From positions 124,001 to 188,000 of the forward strand of contig PADB01000012.1 of assembly GCA_002700365.1 (NCBI GenBank): 64,000 nt of DNA, in the 5' to 3' direction. The translations under genes were made by a program, and so were the position numbers. The stretch is from Kordiimonas sp. GTDB taxonomy: Bacteria > Pseudomonadota > Alphaproteobacteria > Sphingomonadales > Emcibacteraceae. The notes beneath the pieces are model-generated. The model saw only the letters and a list, made by a program, of their open reading frames with translations, made no database searches and was not told the origin of the DNA. Shown here piece by piece: positions 55,839-64,000 of the stretch (within the stretch, counting starts at the first letter, position 1; each line of letters starts with the position of its first letter).

Positions 55839-58679
55839 CTAATTGCCCAAGGCTTTTTGCCACCACCCTTTGCGCGGTTTGGCGGGCGGTTCTGCCGTTG
55901 GTGTTTTTTCGACTTTTGTGTCTGTTTTTGTATCAGCCTGCGAAGGTTGTGATACAGGCGCTTCCGTAGCAGGTTGCGATGACGGCACGGATACTTCCGA
56001 AGCTTGTTCTACTTTAGATTCCGTTTTATCCCCCTGAGTATTGCGTTTGCGGGGGGGGCGTCGTCGGGCAGGTGTGTGTTCGTTGCTGCCGTCTGTTTCG
56101 CTTTCCGCTTTTTTTGCAGTCTCACTTGCAACGGGCGCGTCATGTGCGGAGGACGTTGCGCTACTATCATCTGTATGCGTCGTATTGTCATCCTGTGTGG
56201 ATTGAGGGCGCCGCCGCCTTCTTGGGTTGCGACGTCTTCTGGGTTTTTCATCAGTAGAAGAGGCGGGTTTATCTTCTGTATCACCGGGGACAGCCGTATT
56301 GGAATGACCTCCCTCTGTGGAAGACGCAATATTTACGTTATCATCCGGGGCACCGTCACCGATGTTGTCGGTGTTTTCCGGGTTCTCTGTATTTTGTTGT
56401 TGTTCCTCACCACCACGGGTTCTACGTCGTCCTCCGCGTTTACCACGTCTGCGCCGCCGTTTTGTATTACCGTCCTGATTATCGTCATCATCTTCGCTGC
56501 TCCGCTCCGGACTGTCGGCCTGCGCGGAACGATCATCGCCTGTTACGGTCTGATCGCTGTTTTGGTTATCATTATCATTTTGAGTGGCATTGTCATCGCT
56601 ATCACGACGGCGGTTGCGTTTTTTGCGTTTCCGGCGGCGATTACCTTTGCCATCTTCATTGTTGTCATTATCTTCTGTGCGGATATCACGGGATTGCTGC
56701 GTTTGACGGCCTGGGTCAGACGCAACGGGCGTTGTGTCCTCTCCTAGCACATGGTCAATTGTCTGGCCGTCACGTTCCATAATGAAATTTGGTACTGTGA
56801 GATTATCATCCGTGGATATACCAACAGAAAAACTATAACGCTGTTCGATATCGGAGAGTTCACGGCGTTTTTTATTCAACAGGTAAATGGCAACGTCAGT
56901 GGAGACTTTAACAAGAATATTACTGCTACGTTTGCGAATGCCTTCTTCTTCGATAGCGCGTAAGACATAAAGGGCGGCTGAGTCAATTGTCCGGATAATG
57001 CCTGTTCCCTCACAATGAGGGCAGGGCCGGGTGCTGGCTTCCAGCATGCCTGGCCGCAGGCGTTGCCGGGACATTTCCAATAGCCCAAAACTACTTATTC
57101 TTCCGACCTGAATACGTGCACGATCCGACTTTAGGCATTCTTTTAATTTACGTTCCACAGCGCGATTGTTGTTGCGGTCGTCCATGTCAATAAAGTCGAT
57201 AACGACTAAACCAGCCATATCACGTAACCGGAGTTGTCGAGCGATTTCTTCGGCGGCTTCCAAGTTAGTTTTTACTGCGGTTTCTTCAATGTTATGTTCT
57301 TTAGTCGACCGACCTGAGTTAACATCAATAGAAATCAAAGCCTCTGTCGGATTGATGACAATATAGCCGCCTGAGCGCATATGGACTTCCGGGCTATACA
57401 TACTGTCCAGTTGGCTTTCGACCTGATAGCGATGGAAAAGCGGAATATTATCGCTGTAATGCTTCACATTCCGCGCGTGGCTGGGCATGAGCATTTTCAT
57501 ATATGCTTTAGCATTCTTATAACCAGGCTCGCCATCGACAAGAACCTCATCAATATCGCGGCTATAGAGATCGCGTATGGAACGCTTTACCAAATCGCCT
57601 TCTTCGTAAATTAAGGCCGGGGCAATTGAGCTGAGTGTGCTTTCGCGAATGTCTTCCCACATTCTATTGAGATAATCATAATCACGCTTGATTTCTGTTC
57701 GCGTACGATCTTTCCCGGCGGTACGAATGATACAGGCCATTCCCTCTGGCATATTCATCTCTGCCAGAACAGATTTTAATTTCTTGCGATCTTGAGGCGA
57801 AGAAATTTTCCGGCTGACCCCGCCCCCGTGAAAGGTGTTGGGCATCAAGACGCAATAACGTCCGGGCAGTGATAAATATGTGGTAAGTGCGGCACCTTTA
57901 TTTCCACGCTCTTCCTTGACGACCTGAATAAGAAGAATTTGGTTCTTTTTAATGACTTCTTGAATTTTATATCTGCGTCGCAGGCGGTCTGCGGCTACTG
58001 TGCGAATGATTTCGCGTTCATCTTCATCAGTGTTAAGGTCATCAATATCTTCAGTGACTTCTTCTGTAGAGTCATCCTCTGAAGTAGCATCACCCTTAGT
58101 GACATCAGCTTTGCCATTATTTTGGTCGTTACTACTATCGTTATAACCAGCTTTATCTTCGTCATGACCGGCGCTTGCGGCTTCTGGATCTTGGCCATCG
58201 TTATTGGCATGTGCACTGCTGTCATCGACAGGGCGGGCATCTTCAACAGCGGACGTTACAGCGGGTGCGGATGCGTCTTCGGCCGCAGTCGCAGGGGCAG
58301 AATCTGTATCCTGGTCCTCTTCCTTGCCTTCATCAGTTTTGGCCTGGGCGTCCGCCTCGGCCTCTAACTGTTTCTGGGCATATTGTTCGAGAAGCTTTGC
58401 TTCCTCTTCCAAGAGGGCTTCACGGTCAGCAATAGGAATTTGATAGTAATCCGGATGGATTTCACTGAAGGCCAGAAAGCCGTGGCGGTTACCGCCATAG
58501 TCAACAAATGCCGCCTGTAGTGAAGGTTCTACGCGGGTAACTTTTGCAAGGTAGATGTTACCTTTAAGTTGTTTTTTATTTGCTGATTCAAAGTCAAAAT
58601 CTTCAACACGATTCCCCTTAACGATAGCGACTCTTGTCTCTTCGTCATGGGTCGCATCAATAAGCATGCGAGTTGCCAT
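55839..58679 (-). CDS. rne: Ribonuclease E
   Basis: Endoribonuclease for mRNA decay and rRNA and tRNA processing, scaffold of the degradosome. The 946 residues start MATRMLIDATHDEETRVAIV. The S1 domain (about 37-90, LAKVTRVEPSLQAAFVDYGGNRHGFLAF) is interrupted by a long acidic, repeat-poor insert (about 100-235). The catalytic DNase I-like region follows, with IVINPTEALISIDVNSGRST, GLVVIDFIDMDDRNN and the Zn-link CPHCEGTG. The tail from about 660 is Arg- and Asp-rich and disordered (KRRRRRGKRGGRRRTRGG). The 498-bp gap upstream holds its leader, often used in autoregulation. Confidence 0.96.
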   Translation of the reverse strand: MATRMLIDATHDEETRVAIVKGNRVEDFDFESANKKQLKGNIYLAKVTRVEPSLQAAFVDYGGNRHGFLAFSEIHPDYYQIPIADREALLEEEAKLLEQYAQKQLEAEADAQAKTDEGKEEDQDTDSAPATAAEDASAPAVTSAVEDARPVDDSSAHANNDGQDPEAASAGHDEDKAGYNDSSNDQNNGKADVTKGDATSEDDSTEEVTEDIDDLNTDEDEREIIRTVAADRLRRRYKIQEVIKKNQILLIQVVKEERGNKGAALTTYLSLPGRYCVLMPNTFHGGGVSRKISSPQDRKKLKSVLAEMNMPEGMACIIRTAGKDRTRTEIKRDYDYLNRMWEDIRESTLSSIAPALIYEEGDLVKRSIRDLYSRDIDEVLVDGEPGYKNAKAYMKMLMPSHARNVKHYSDNIPLFHRYQVESQLDSMYSPEVHMRSGGYIVINPTEALISIDVNSGRSTKEHNIEETAVKTNLEAAEEIARQLRLRDMAGLVVIDFIDMDDRNNNRAVERKLKECLKSDRARIQVGRISSFGLLEMSRQRLRPGMLEASTRPCPHCEGTGIIRTIDSAALYVLRAIEEEGIRKRSSNILVKVSTDVAIYLLNKKRRELSDIEQRYSFSVGISTDDNLTVPNFIMERDGQTIDHVLGEDTTPVASDPGRQTQQSRDIRTEDNDNNEDGKGNRRRKRKKRNRRRDSDDNATQNDNDNQNSDQTVTGDDRSAQADSPERSSEDDDDNQDGNTKRRRRRGKRGGRRRTRGGEEQQQNTENPENTDNIGDGAPDDNVNIASSTEGGHSNTAVPGDTEDKPASSTDEKPRRRRNPRRRRRPQSTQDDNTTHTDDSSATSSAHDAPVASETAKKAESETDGSNEHTPARRRPPRKRNTQGDKTESKVEQASEVSVPSSQPATEAPVSQPSQADTKTDTKVEKTPTAEPPAKPRKGWWQKALGN

Positions 58680-59177
58680 TTATGTATTCTCCAATACAAA
58701 AACCGCGCTGGCCACAACTGCACAGGGCAGGGCGCGCTGATTTTTGTGATTAACCAAAACTTGTACGAAAAACGATCGTTCGCTGTGTATAGAGATTTGG
58801 AGCGGCCAGCAACAGGCCACACATTGTGTGGTGCTGCCTTTATTCGGTCGATCCTAGATCTTATGCGAACGGGTAAACTCATCCCAACTAAATTCCACGG
58901 CACGCATGTGCCATAATAGGATTAAAAAAATCAGGAAATATGCCAGTGGTTTCTTACGATCTATATTTCATAAGACCTAGCGTAGCATGTCGTCCCCTGA
59001 CATTAGACATTAAGGTATAATCATTTATATCCTTATCGTCTATCATGTAACATAAGCAGAGATACACATGATAACAACGATAATCTTCATTATCAGTTAA
59101 TTTATCTTTTTTCTTTTGATTATTCTGGACATTGGTTAAAAAAGAGTGGTGTTTACGATAGCGAAAGATGCACGACT
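58680..59177. other. Gene-less stretch between divergent rne and amiC
   Basis: No supported ORF is seen. It should contain the promoters and leaders of both genes. RNase E autoregulates through its 5' leader in other proteobacteria; I cannot identify a specific structure here. Confidence 0.5.
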
Positions 59178-60431
59178 GTGAATGATGTATGCCGGTTTAT
59201 ATTCGCATTCATCAGATGCGGACTTCTGGGGTTAATGTTGGCAGGAGGCACCAATTTCCTGACCACCATGTCCGCGGAAGCGAAGAGTGTGAGTGTCACC
59301 GGTGTTCGTATCGGTGAGACTAATAAAAAGACCCGTCTTGTATTAGAGCTAAGCGAGAGGGTTAATTTTAATGTCTTTACCTTGGCAAATCCATATAGAG
59401 TTGTAATTGACTTTGACGAACTGGACTGGAAAATCGGTCAGGGCGGGGATAAGGGTAGAGGATATATCAGCAGATATCGTTATGGTCTGTTTAAGCCGGG
59501 GACATCACGTTTGGTATTGGATATAGACCGCCCTGTGAAAGTATCTAAAAGTTTTTTTATTGCTGCAAATCATAAGTATCCAGACAGATTTGTACTGGAT
59601 CTGGAAAAAACAAATCACCAGACATTCGTAAAAAATACGCGTAAACCTGTGGCGGTGACGAGGTCTTCTTCTTCCGCATCACCTGTCGCGGCCTTTGATC
59701 CGTCTTTCAGTGGAAAGGCGAAGCGTACGAAAAAAGTGATTGTTATTGATGCGGGCCACGGTGGTGTTGATCCGGGAGCCCCAGGTGCGGCGGGTAAGCC
59801 GGAAAAGAAAATCACCTTGGAAGTGGCGCGGGCTATTCGGCATGCCCTGGTCTCAACCGGGCGATATAAGGTGGTGATGACACGGGATCGGGATCTTTTT
59901 ATTCCTTTACGTAAACGTGTGGACATCGCCAGAGCCCATGATGCAGATCTGTTTTTATCGGTCCATGCGGATTCTCTGGATAATAAGAAAGTCCGCGGTG
60001 CTACTGTATATACGCTTTCCGAGACCGCATCGGATAAGGAAGCGGCGAAACTGGCGGCCAAGGAAAATAAGGCTGATATTATTGCAGGTATTGACCTGGG
60101 AACAGAAACAGATGATGTCAGCGGCATCTTGATTGATCTTGTGCAGCGTGAAACGATGAATTATTCAGTGCGTTTTGCAGATGTTCTAGTAGGACAGCTA
60201 AAGGGTAAGGTATTGCTGCGCACAAACAGTCACCGCTTTGCAGGCTTTAGAGTGTTGAAAGCACCGGATGTGCCGTCAGTGTTACTGGAAATGGGGTATC
60301 TGTCTAATTATCAGGATGCCAAATCGCTGGGGACACGCCAGACACAGCGTAAACTTGCCAAGACCGTACAGGAAGCCATCGATCGGTACTTTGAAAAGGC
60401 CTATGCAGGTCAGTTAGGTATAGATGGTTAA
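59178..60431 (+). CDS. amiC: N-acetylmuramoyl-L-alanine amidase with AMIN domain
   Basis: Periplasmic septum-splitting amidase of 417 residues. A GTG start (59178) leads into a signal peptide (about 1-35, ending MSAEAKS). The AMIN domain (about 38-150, VSVTGVRIGETNKKTRLVLEL and VVIDFDELDW) targets the septum. The catalytic Amidase_3 domain (about 190-410) has IVIDAGHGGVDPGAPG, LEVARAIRHAL, LSVHADSLDN and the final glutamate in VLLEMGYLSN. It is upstream of mrcA by 78 bp, as in other alphaproteobacteria. Confidence 0.95.
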   Translation: MNDVCRFIFAFIRCGLLGLMLAGGTNFLTTMSAEAKSVSVTGVRIGETNKKTRLVLELSERVNFNVFTLANPYRVVIDFDELDWKIGQGGDKGRGYISRYRYGLFKPGTSRLVLDIDRPVKVSKSFFIAANHKYPDRFVLDLEKTNHQTFVKNTRKPVAVTRSSSSASPVAAFDPSFSGKAKRTKKVIVIDAGHGGVDPGAPGAAGKPEKKITLEVARAIRHALVSTGRYKVVMTRDRDLFIPLRKRVDIARAHDADLFLSVHADSLDNKKVRGATVYTLSETASDKEAAKLAAKENKADIIAGIDLGTETDDVSGILIDLVQRETMNYSVRFADVLVGQLKGKVLLRTNSHRFAGFRVLKAPDVPSVLLEMGYLSNYQDAKSLGTRQTQRKLAKTVQEAIDRYFEKAYAGQLGIDG

Positions 60432-60509
60432 GACAAAATTGCCTTACGGCGGTCATAGTTGCATGTTTTATAGATACATTCAGCATGGCATGGATATCCG
60501 GAACATTAT

Positions 60510-63044
60510 ATGACCCGCCGCACTCGTTTTATTTTGAATTTTCTGGCTGCAGCCGTAACAGGGGTGCTGTTGGCGGGCGTCGTGGCGATTTTGACGATCG
60601 TCGTGGTGCTGAATAAGTACGGCCAGGATTTACCAGATTATCGGCAACTGGCTAATTATGAACCGCCAGTGGTAACGCGCATTCACGCAGGTGATGGTAC
60701 CTTGTTGAAAGAATATGCGCGTCAAAAACGGCTTTTTATTCCCATTTCCGCAATTCCGACACCTGTGGTGCAGGCTTTTTTAGCGGCAGAAGATAAGTCC
60801 TTTTATAGTCATTCCGGTGTTGATTATCGCGGTGTTATTCGGGCTGTGCTGGTAAATGTGCGCAATGTTGTCAGCAATAGGCGTTTGGTTGGGGCATCGA
60901 CAATAACGCAACAGGTGGCAAAAAACTTTTTGCTGACAAATGTTGTAAGTTATGAACGCAAAATCAAAGAAGCGATATTAGCGTACCGTATTGAGAGGGC
61001 TTTTACAAAAGACGAAATATTGGAACTGTACCTGAATGAAATTTATTTGGGATATGGTTCGTACGGCGTTGCGGCCGCCGCAATGAATTATTTTAACAAA
61101 TCTTTAGATGAGCTGACATTAGAAGAAGCTGCGTATCTGGCGGCGTTACCAAAAGCACCGAATAATTATCACCCGTTAAGGCGTGCAAAGGCGGCTACGG
61201 CACGACGAAATTGGGTATTGGATAGGATGGTCGCGGTCGGTTTTATAGAACCTCAAGCCGCCGTTGACGCAAAGGCTGTGCCTTTGAGAACATATAAGCG
61301 TGAAGAGACGAAAATTTTTCGCGCAGACTATTTTACCGAAGAGGTGCGCCGACAGTTAATGGGACAATTTGGTATGAAAGCCCTATATGAGGGGGGGCTT
61401 TCTGTACGAACTACATTGTCACCACGTTTGCAACGTATTGCAGAGCGTCGATTACGTGAGGGGTTAATTGCTTATGATCGCCGCCATGGGTGGAGAGGGC
61501 CTATTGGCCGATTAGAACAATGGGATAACTGGAAAGAGCAACTCCAGAAAATTGATGTTGCGGTTGGTGGACAGGATTGGGAGATTGCCGTTGTTGCAGG
61601 TATTCAAGACGAGGCGGCGGAAATAAGATTAGCTGATGGTAGACAAGGCATTATTCCTTTAAGCGAATTAAAATGGGCGCGAGAGGTTCTGCCGGACCAA
61701 GAAAGAGGGCCTGAGATAGAAAAGGCCACCGATGTGTTGGCGGTTGGGGATATTATTCTAGTTGAAGAACTGTTTAATGCGCCGGTAGAACGTCAGGAAG
61801 AAGAAGTAAAACGCAAAGCCATAATTGAGGCGAATGACCCTGAATATGCAGAGGAAGACGTCCCGACGTTGGAAAGTGCTGACGATCCTGTGGTCTACTA
61901 TTACGGATTGCGGCAAGTTCCTGAGATAGGGGGAGGGCTTGTCGCCATGGATCCGCATAGCGGGCGGGTGCTGGCGATGACCGGTGGATTTGATTATGAC
62001 GCCAGCGAATTTAACCGCGCCGTTCAGGCCAAAAGGCAGCCGGGTTCGGCTTTTAAGCCCTTTGTGTATGCGGCGGCATTAGATAATGGTTTCACCCCAT
62101 CCAATTTAATTTTGGATGCGCCATTTGTAATAGATCAGGGTTATGGAATGGGCAAATGGAAGCCTTCGAACTACTCTGACAAGTTTTATGGCCCCAGTAC
62201 GCTTCGATTGGGTTTGGAAAGGTCACGCAATTTGATGACCGTGCGGTTAGCGCAATATATCGGCATGGAAAAGGTTGCGGAATATGCTGACCGTTTCGGG
62301 ATCATGCAGAATATGCCACCGATTTTATCAATGTCACTGGGCGCGGGGGAGACAACATTACTTAAATTAACGACAGCCTATAGCATGCTGGTAAATGGCG
62401 GGAAAAAGATATCCCCAAGTCTTATAGATCGCATTCAAGACCGATGCGGAAAGACAATTATGCGTCATGAACAACGCGATTGTGAACAGTGCCGTGTTGA
62501 GATGTGGGATTTTCAGCCGGAGCCCGCTTTAGATGATGAACGTGAACAGGTACTGGATAAGGTCACAGCGTATCAAATTGTCTCTATGTTAAAGGGTGTC
62601 GTGGACCGGGGCACAGGACGCCGTATAGCGGCAGTGGGGAAGCCGTTGGCGGGTAAAACAGGCACAACAAATGATAGTGCGGACACGTGGTTTGTCGGAT
62701 TTTCCCCTGATTTGGTCGTAGGGGTATTTGTCGGTTTTGATGTGCCGCGTACTTTGGGTGAAAAAGAAACAGGTTCGTCTGTGCCGGCACCGATCTTCCG
62801 TGATTTTATGAAAGACGCATTAGCAGACCAAAAAGCAATACCTTTTCGGGTTCCCGAAGGGGTGCGTCTGGTCAGGGTTAACCCAAAAACAGGTGCCACG
62901 GCGCAGGCCGGAGAGAGAGGTGCCATATTAGAGGCGTTTAGGACCGGCACCGAGCCCTATGGCGACAATATTGTTCTTGATGGGCCGGGAAGTTTAATGG
63001 ATACGAAAACGGGCTTGCGTACAGGTACGGGTGGGCTGTATTAA
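60510..63044 (+). CDS. mrcA: Penicillin-binding protein 1A
   Basis: Bifunctional peptidoglycan glycosyltransferase and transpeptidase. One N-terminal membrane span (about 7-30) is followed by a GT51 domain with AFLAAEDKSFYSHSGVDYRGVIRA, GASTITQQVAKNFLL and EIYLGYGSYGVAAAAMNYFNKS, an OB-like insert (about 325-400), and the transpeptidase domain with the active serine in PGSAFKPFVYAA, SRN (SRNLMTVRLAQ) and KTGTTNDSAD. The 844-residue length is normal for alphaproteobacteria. prfB follows after 43 bp. Confidence 0.96.
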   Translation: MTRRTRFILNFLAAAVTGVLLAGVVAILTIVVVLNKYGQDLPDYRQLANYEPPVVTRIHAGDGTLLKEYARQKRLFIPISAIPTPVVQAFLAAEDKSFYSHSGVDYRGVIRAVLVNVRNVVSNRRLVGASTITQQVAKNFLLTNVVSYERKIKEAILAYRIERAFTKDEILELYLNEIYLGYGSYGVAAAAMNYFNKSLDELTLEEAAYLAALPKAPNNYHPLRRAKAATARRNWVLDRMVAVGFIEPQAAVDAKAVPLRTYKREETKIFRADYFTEEVRRQLMGQFGMKALYEGGLSVRTTLSPRLQRIAERRLREGLIAYDRRHGWRGPIGRLEQWDNWKEQLQKIDVAVGGQDWEIAVVAGIQDEAAEIRLADGRQGIIPLSELKWAREVLPDQERGPEIEKATDVLAVGDIILVEELFNAPVERQEEEVKRKAIIEANDPEYAEEDVPTLESADDPVVYYYGLRQVPEIGGGLVAMDPHSGRVLAMTGGFDYDASEFNRAVQAKRQPGSAFKPFVYAAALDNGFTPSNLILDAPFVIDQGYGMGKWKPSNYSDKFYGPSTLRLGLERSRNLMTVRLAQYIGMEKVAEYADRFGIMQNMPPILSMSLGAGETTLLKLTTAYSMLVNGGKKISPSLIDRIQDRCGKTIMRHEQRDCEQCRVEMWDFQPEPALDDEREQVLDKVTAYQIVSMLKGVVDRGTGRRIAAVGKPLAGKTGTTNDSADTWFVGFSPDLVVGVFVGFDVPRTLGEKETGSSVPAPIFRDFMKDALADQKAIPFRVPEGVRLVRVNPKTGATAQAGERGAILEAFRTGTEPYGDNIVLDGPGSLMDTKTGLRTGTGGLY

Positions 63045-63087
63045 AACGTCTACTGTAAATATTCTTATTAAAGGTTGGCAAAAAATA

Positions 63088-64000
63088 ATGAAGGCGGAAA
63101 CCATTGCCGTTGTTGACAAAATCCAGCAGTCTTTGGCACTGCTGAGGAGGCATCTTTGACTGGGATCAGGCCCTTGACCGTCTGGATGAGCTAAACGCAC
63201 TCGCAGAAGATCCTGAACTGTGGAACGATCCCGCGCAGGCCCAGAAAATGATGCGTGAGCGCACCAATCTGGAACAGGCGATCAATGCCTGTAAGCATGT
63301 GTCGCAAGAACTACAGGATAATATTGATCTCATTGAGCTTGGGGAGCTTGAAGAAGACAATTCTGTGGTAAGAGACGCGGAAGAGGCATTAGAGCATTTG
63401 CAGAATGAAGCCGAAAAAATGGAATTGCTTACCTTGTTGTCAGGTGAGGCAGATGGCAATGACTGTTTCGTTGAAATTCATTCAGGAGCCGGCGGCACAG
63501 AAAGCCAGGACTGGGCCCAGATGTTGTTACGTATGTATCAGCGTTGGGCAGAAGCCCATGGTCATAAAGTTGAGTTAATGGAATATAGCAGCGGCGAAGA
63601 AGCCGGCATTAAATCGGCAACTTTGCAAGTTAAGGGTGAGCAGTCCTATGGATGGTTGAAGACGGAAAGTGGTGTCCATCGATTGGTGCGTATTTCGCCT
63701 TTTGATTCAAATGCCCGCCGTCATACAAGTTTTGCAAGCGTTTGGGTCTATCCCGTAGTCGATGATAATATCGAAGTTGATATTAACGAAAAAGATTTAC
63801 GTGTCGATACGTACCGGGCGTCCGGGGCGGGGGGGCAACACGTCAATACAACAGACAGTGCCGTGCGGATTACACATATTCCCACGAATATCGTGGTGCA
63901 ATGCCAGAATGAAAGATCGCAGCATAAAAACAGGGCAACGGCGATGTCTATGCTAAAGGCCCGGCTATATGAAGCCGAATTACAAAAGCGCGAAGAAGCG
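63088..64000 (+). CDS. prfB: Peptide chain release factor 2, with +1 programmed frameshift, 3' end beyond window
   Basis: Recognises UGA and UAA stop codons. The 5' frame (ATG at 63088) encodes [23 protein letters not shown] and stops at TGA 63157-63159. Reading resumes in the +1 frame at 63158: [25 protein letters not shown], then the catalytic GGQ in SGAGGQHVN and the tripeptide SPF in [11 protein letters not shown]. The 281 codons to the edge stay open. Peptide release activity therefore needs frameshifting, which is controlled by RF2 levels in known cases. Confidence 0.95.
63145..63160 (+). promoter_or_regulatory. prfB: prfB +1 frameshift site
   Basis: AGGAGG (63145-63150) acts as an internal anti-SD stimulator three bases before the slippery CTT-TGA-C (63154-63160). 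This is the standard RF2 autoregulation site. Confidence 0.95.

Noticed and set aside
56004-56747. A 247-codon ORF on the + strand opposite rne
   Set aside because: It is the antisense of the repetitive, GC-biased Asp/Glu/Arg tail of rne, which is open in several frames; it has no start signal and its hydrophobic composition is an artefact.

Overview
The window is a compact chromosomal segment of an alphaproteobacterium of moderate GC content. The evidence is 5-aminolevulinate synthase with porphobilinogen synthase (C4 haem route), a CBP3-type bc1 chaperone, an alphaproteobacterial malic enzyme-phosphotransacetylase fusion, the order rne-amiC-mrcA-prfB, and the run rpiB-glyA-nrdR-ribD-ribE-ribBA-ribH-nusB-thiL. 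A marine Rhodospirillales-like organism is my best guess (inference). The cell appears flagellated (MotA, MotB, a FliL-like protein), aerobic or microaerobic (haem A synthase, bc1 chaperone, FNR-type boxes before ompW), able to store polyhydroxyalkanoate (PhaC) and to take up organic acids (TRAP, SLC13 proteins).

Layout. 1-6.3 kb, minus strand: TRAP binding protein (cut by the window edge), Bpt leucyltransferase, SLC13 permease, MotB, threonine ammonia-lyase and a small membrane protein. 6.4-8.4 kb: FemAB-like protein and MotA. 8.4-11.9 kb: hemB, a MarR regulator and hemA. 12-19.9 kb: rpiB-glyA-nrdR, the riboflavin genes, nusB-thiL and a FliL-like gene. 20-25.2 kb: BamE/OmlA, CBP3 chaperone, DUF177, plsX-fabH, ihfA, a MerR regulator and tRNA-Pro. 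25.3-27.7 kb: a hybrid histidine kinase split by one in-frame TGA exactly at the H-box. 27.8-34.3 kb: ald, maeB, ctaA, cutA and metY. 34.5-38.9 kb: rplM-rpsI, an ATP-grasp gene flanked by two similar terminators, argC and a gamma carbonic anhydrase. 38.9-46.4 kb: phaC, an aminotransferase, hom, glpX and recJ.

46.5-50.9 kb is the accessory region. A 26-bp direct repeat covers the 3' end of an intact tRNA-Glu gene and recurs 4.3 kb downstream, so the interval looks like an element integrated at the tRNA. No integrase is visible inside it. It holds a JAB-like protein, a remnant resembling DUF5131 proteins, a PD-(D/E)XK nuclease-like protein and, on the opposite strand, a tight three-gene operon: two-TM coiled-coil protein, ImmA/IrrE metallopeptidase and T4-beta-protein-family protein. 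This operon is my best candidate for an undescribed (probably defence) system.

50.9-64 kb: a small unknown gene, a GGDEF-EAL protein, ompW with two FNR-type boxes, a possible small-RNA locus, phoH, rne, amiC, mrcA and prfB. The prfB gene has the classical +1 frameshift site and runs off the window end.
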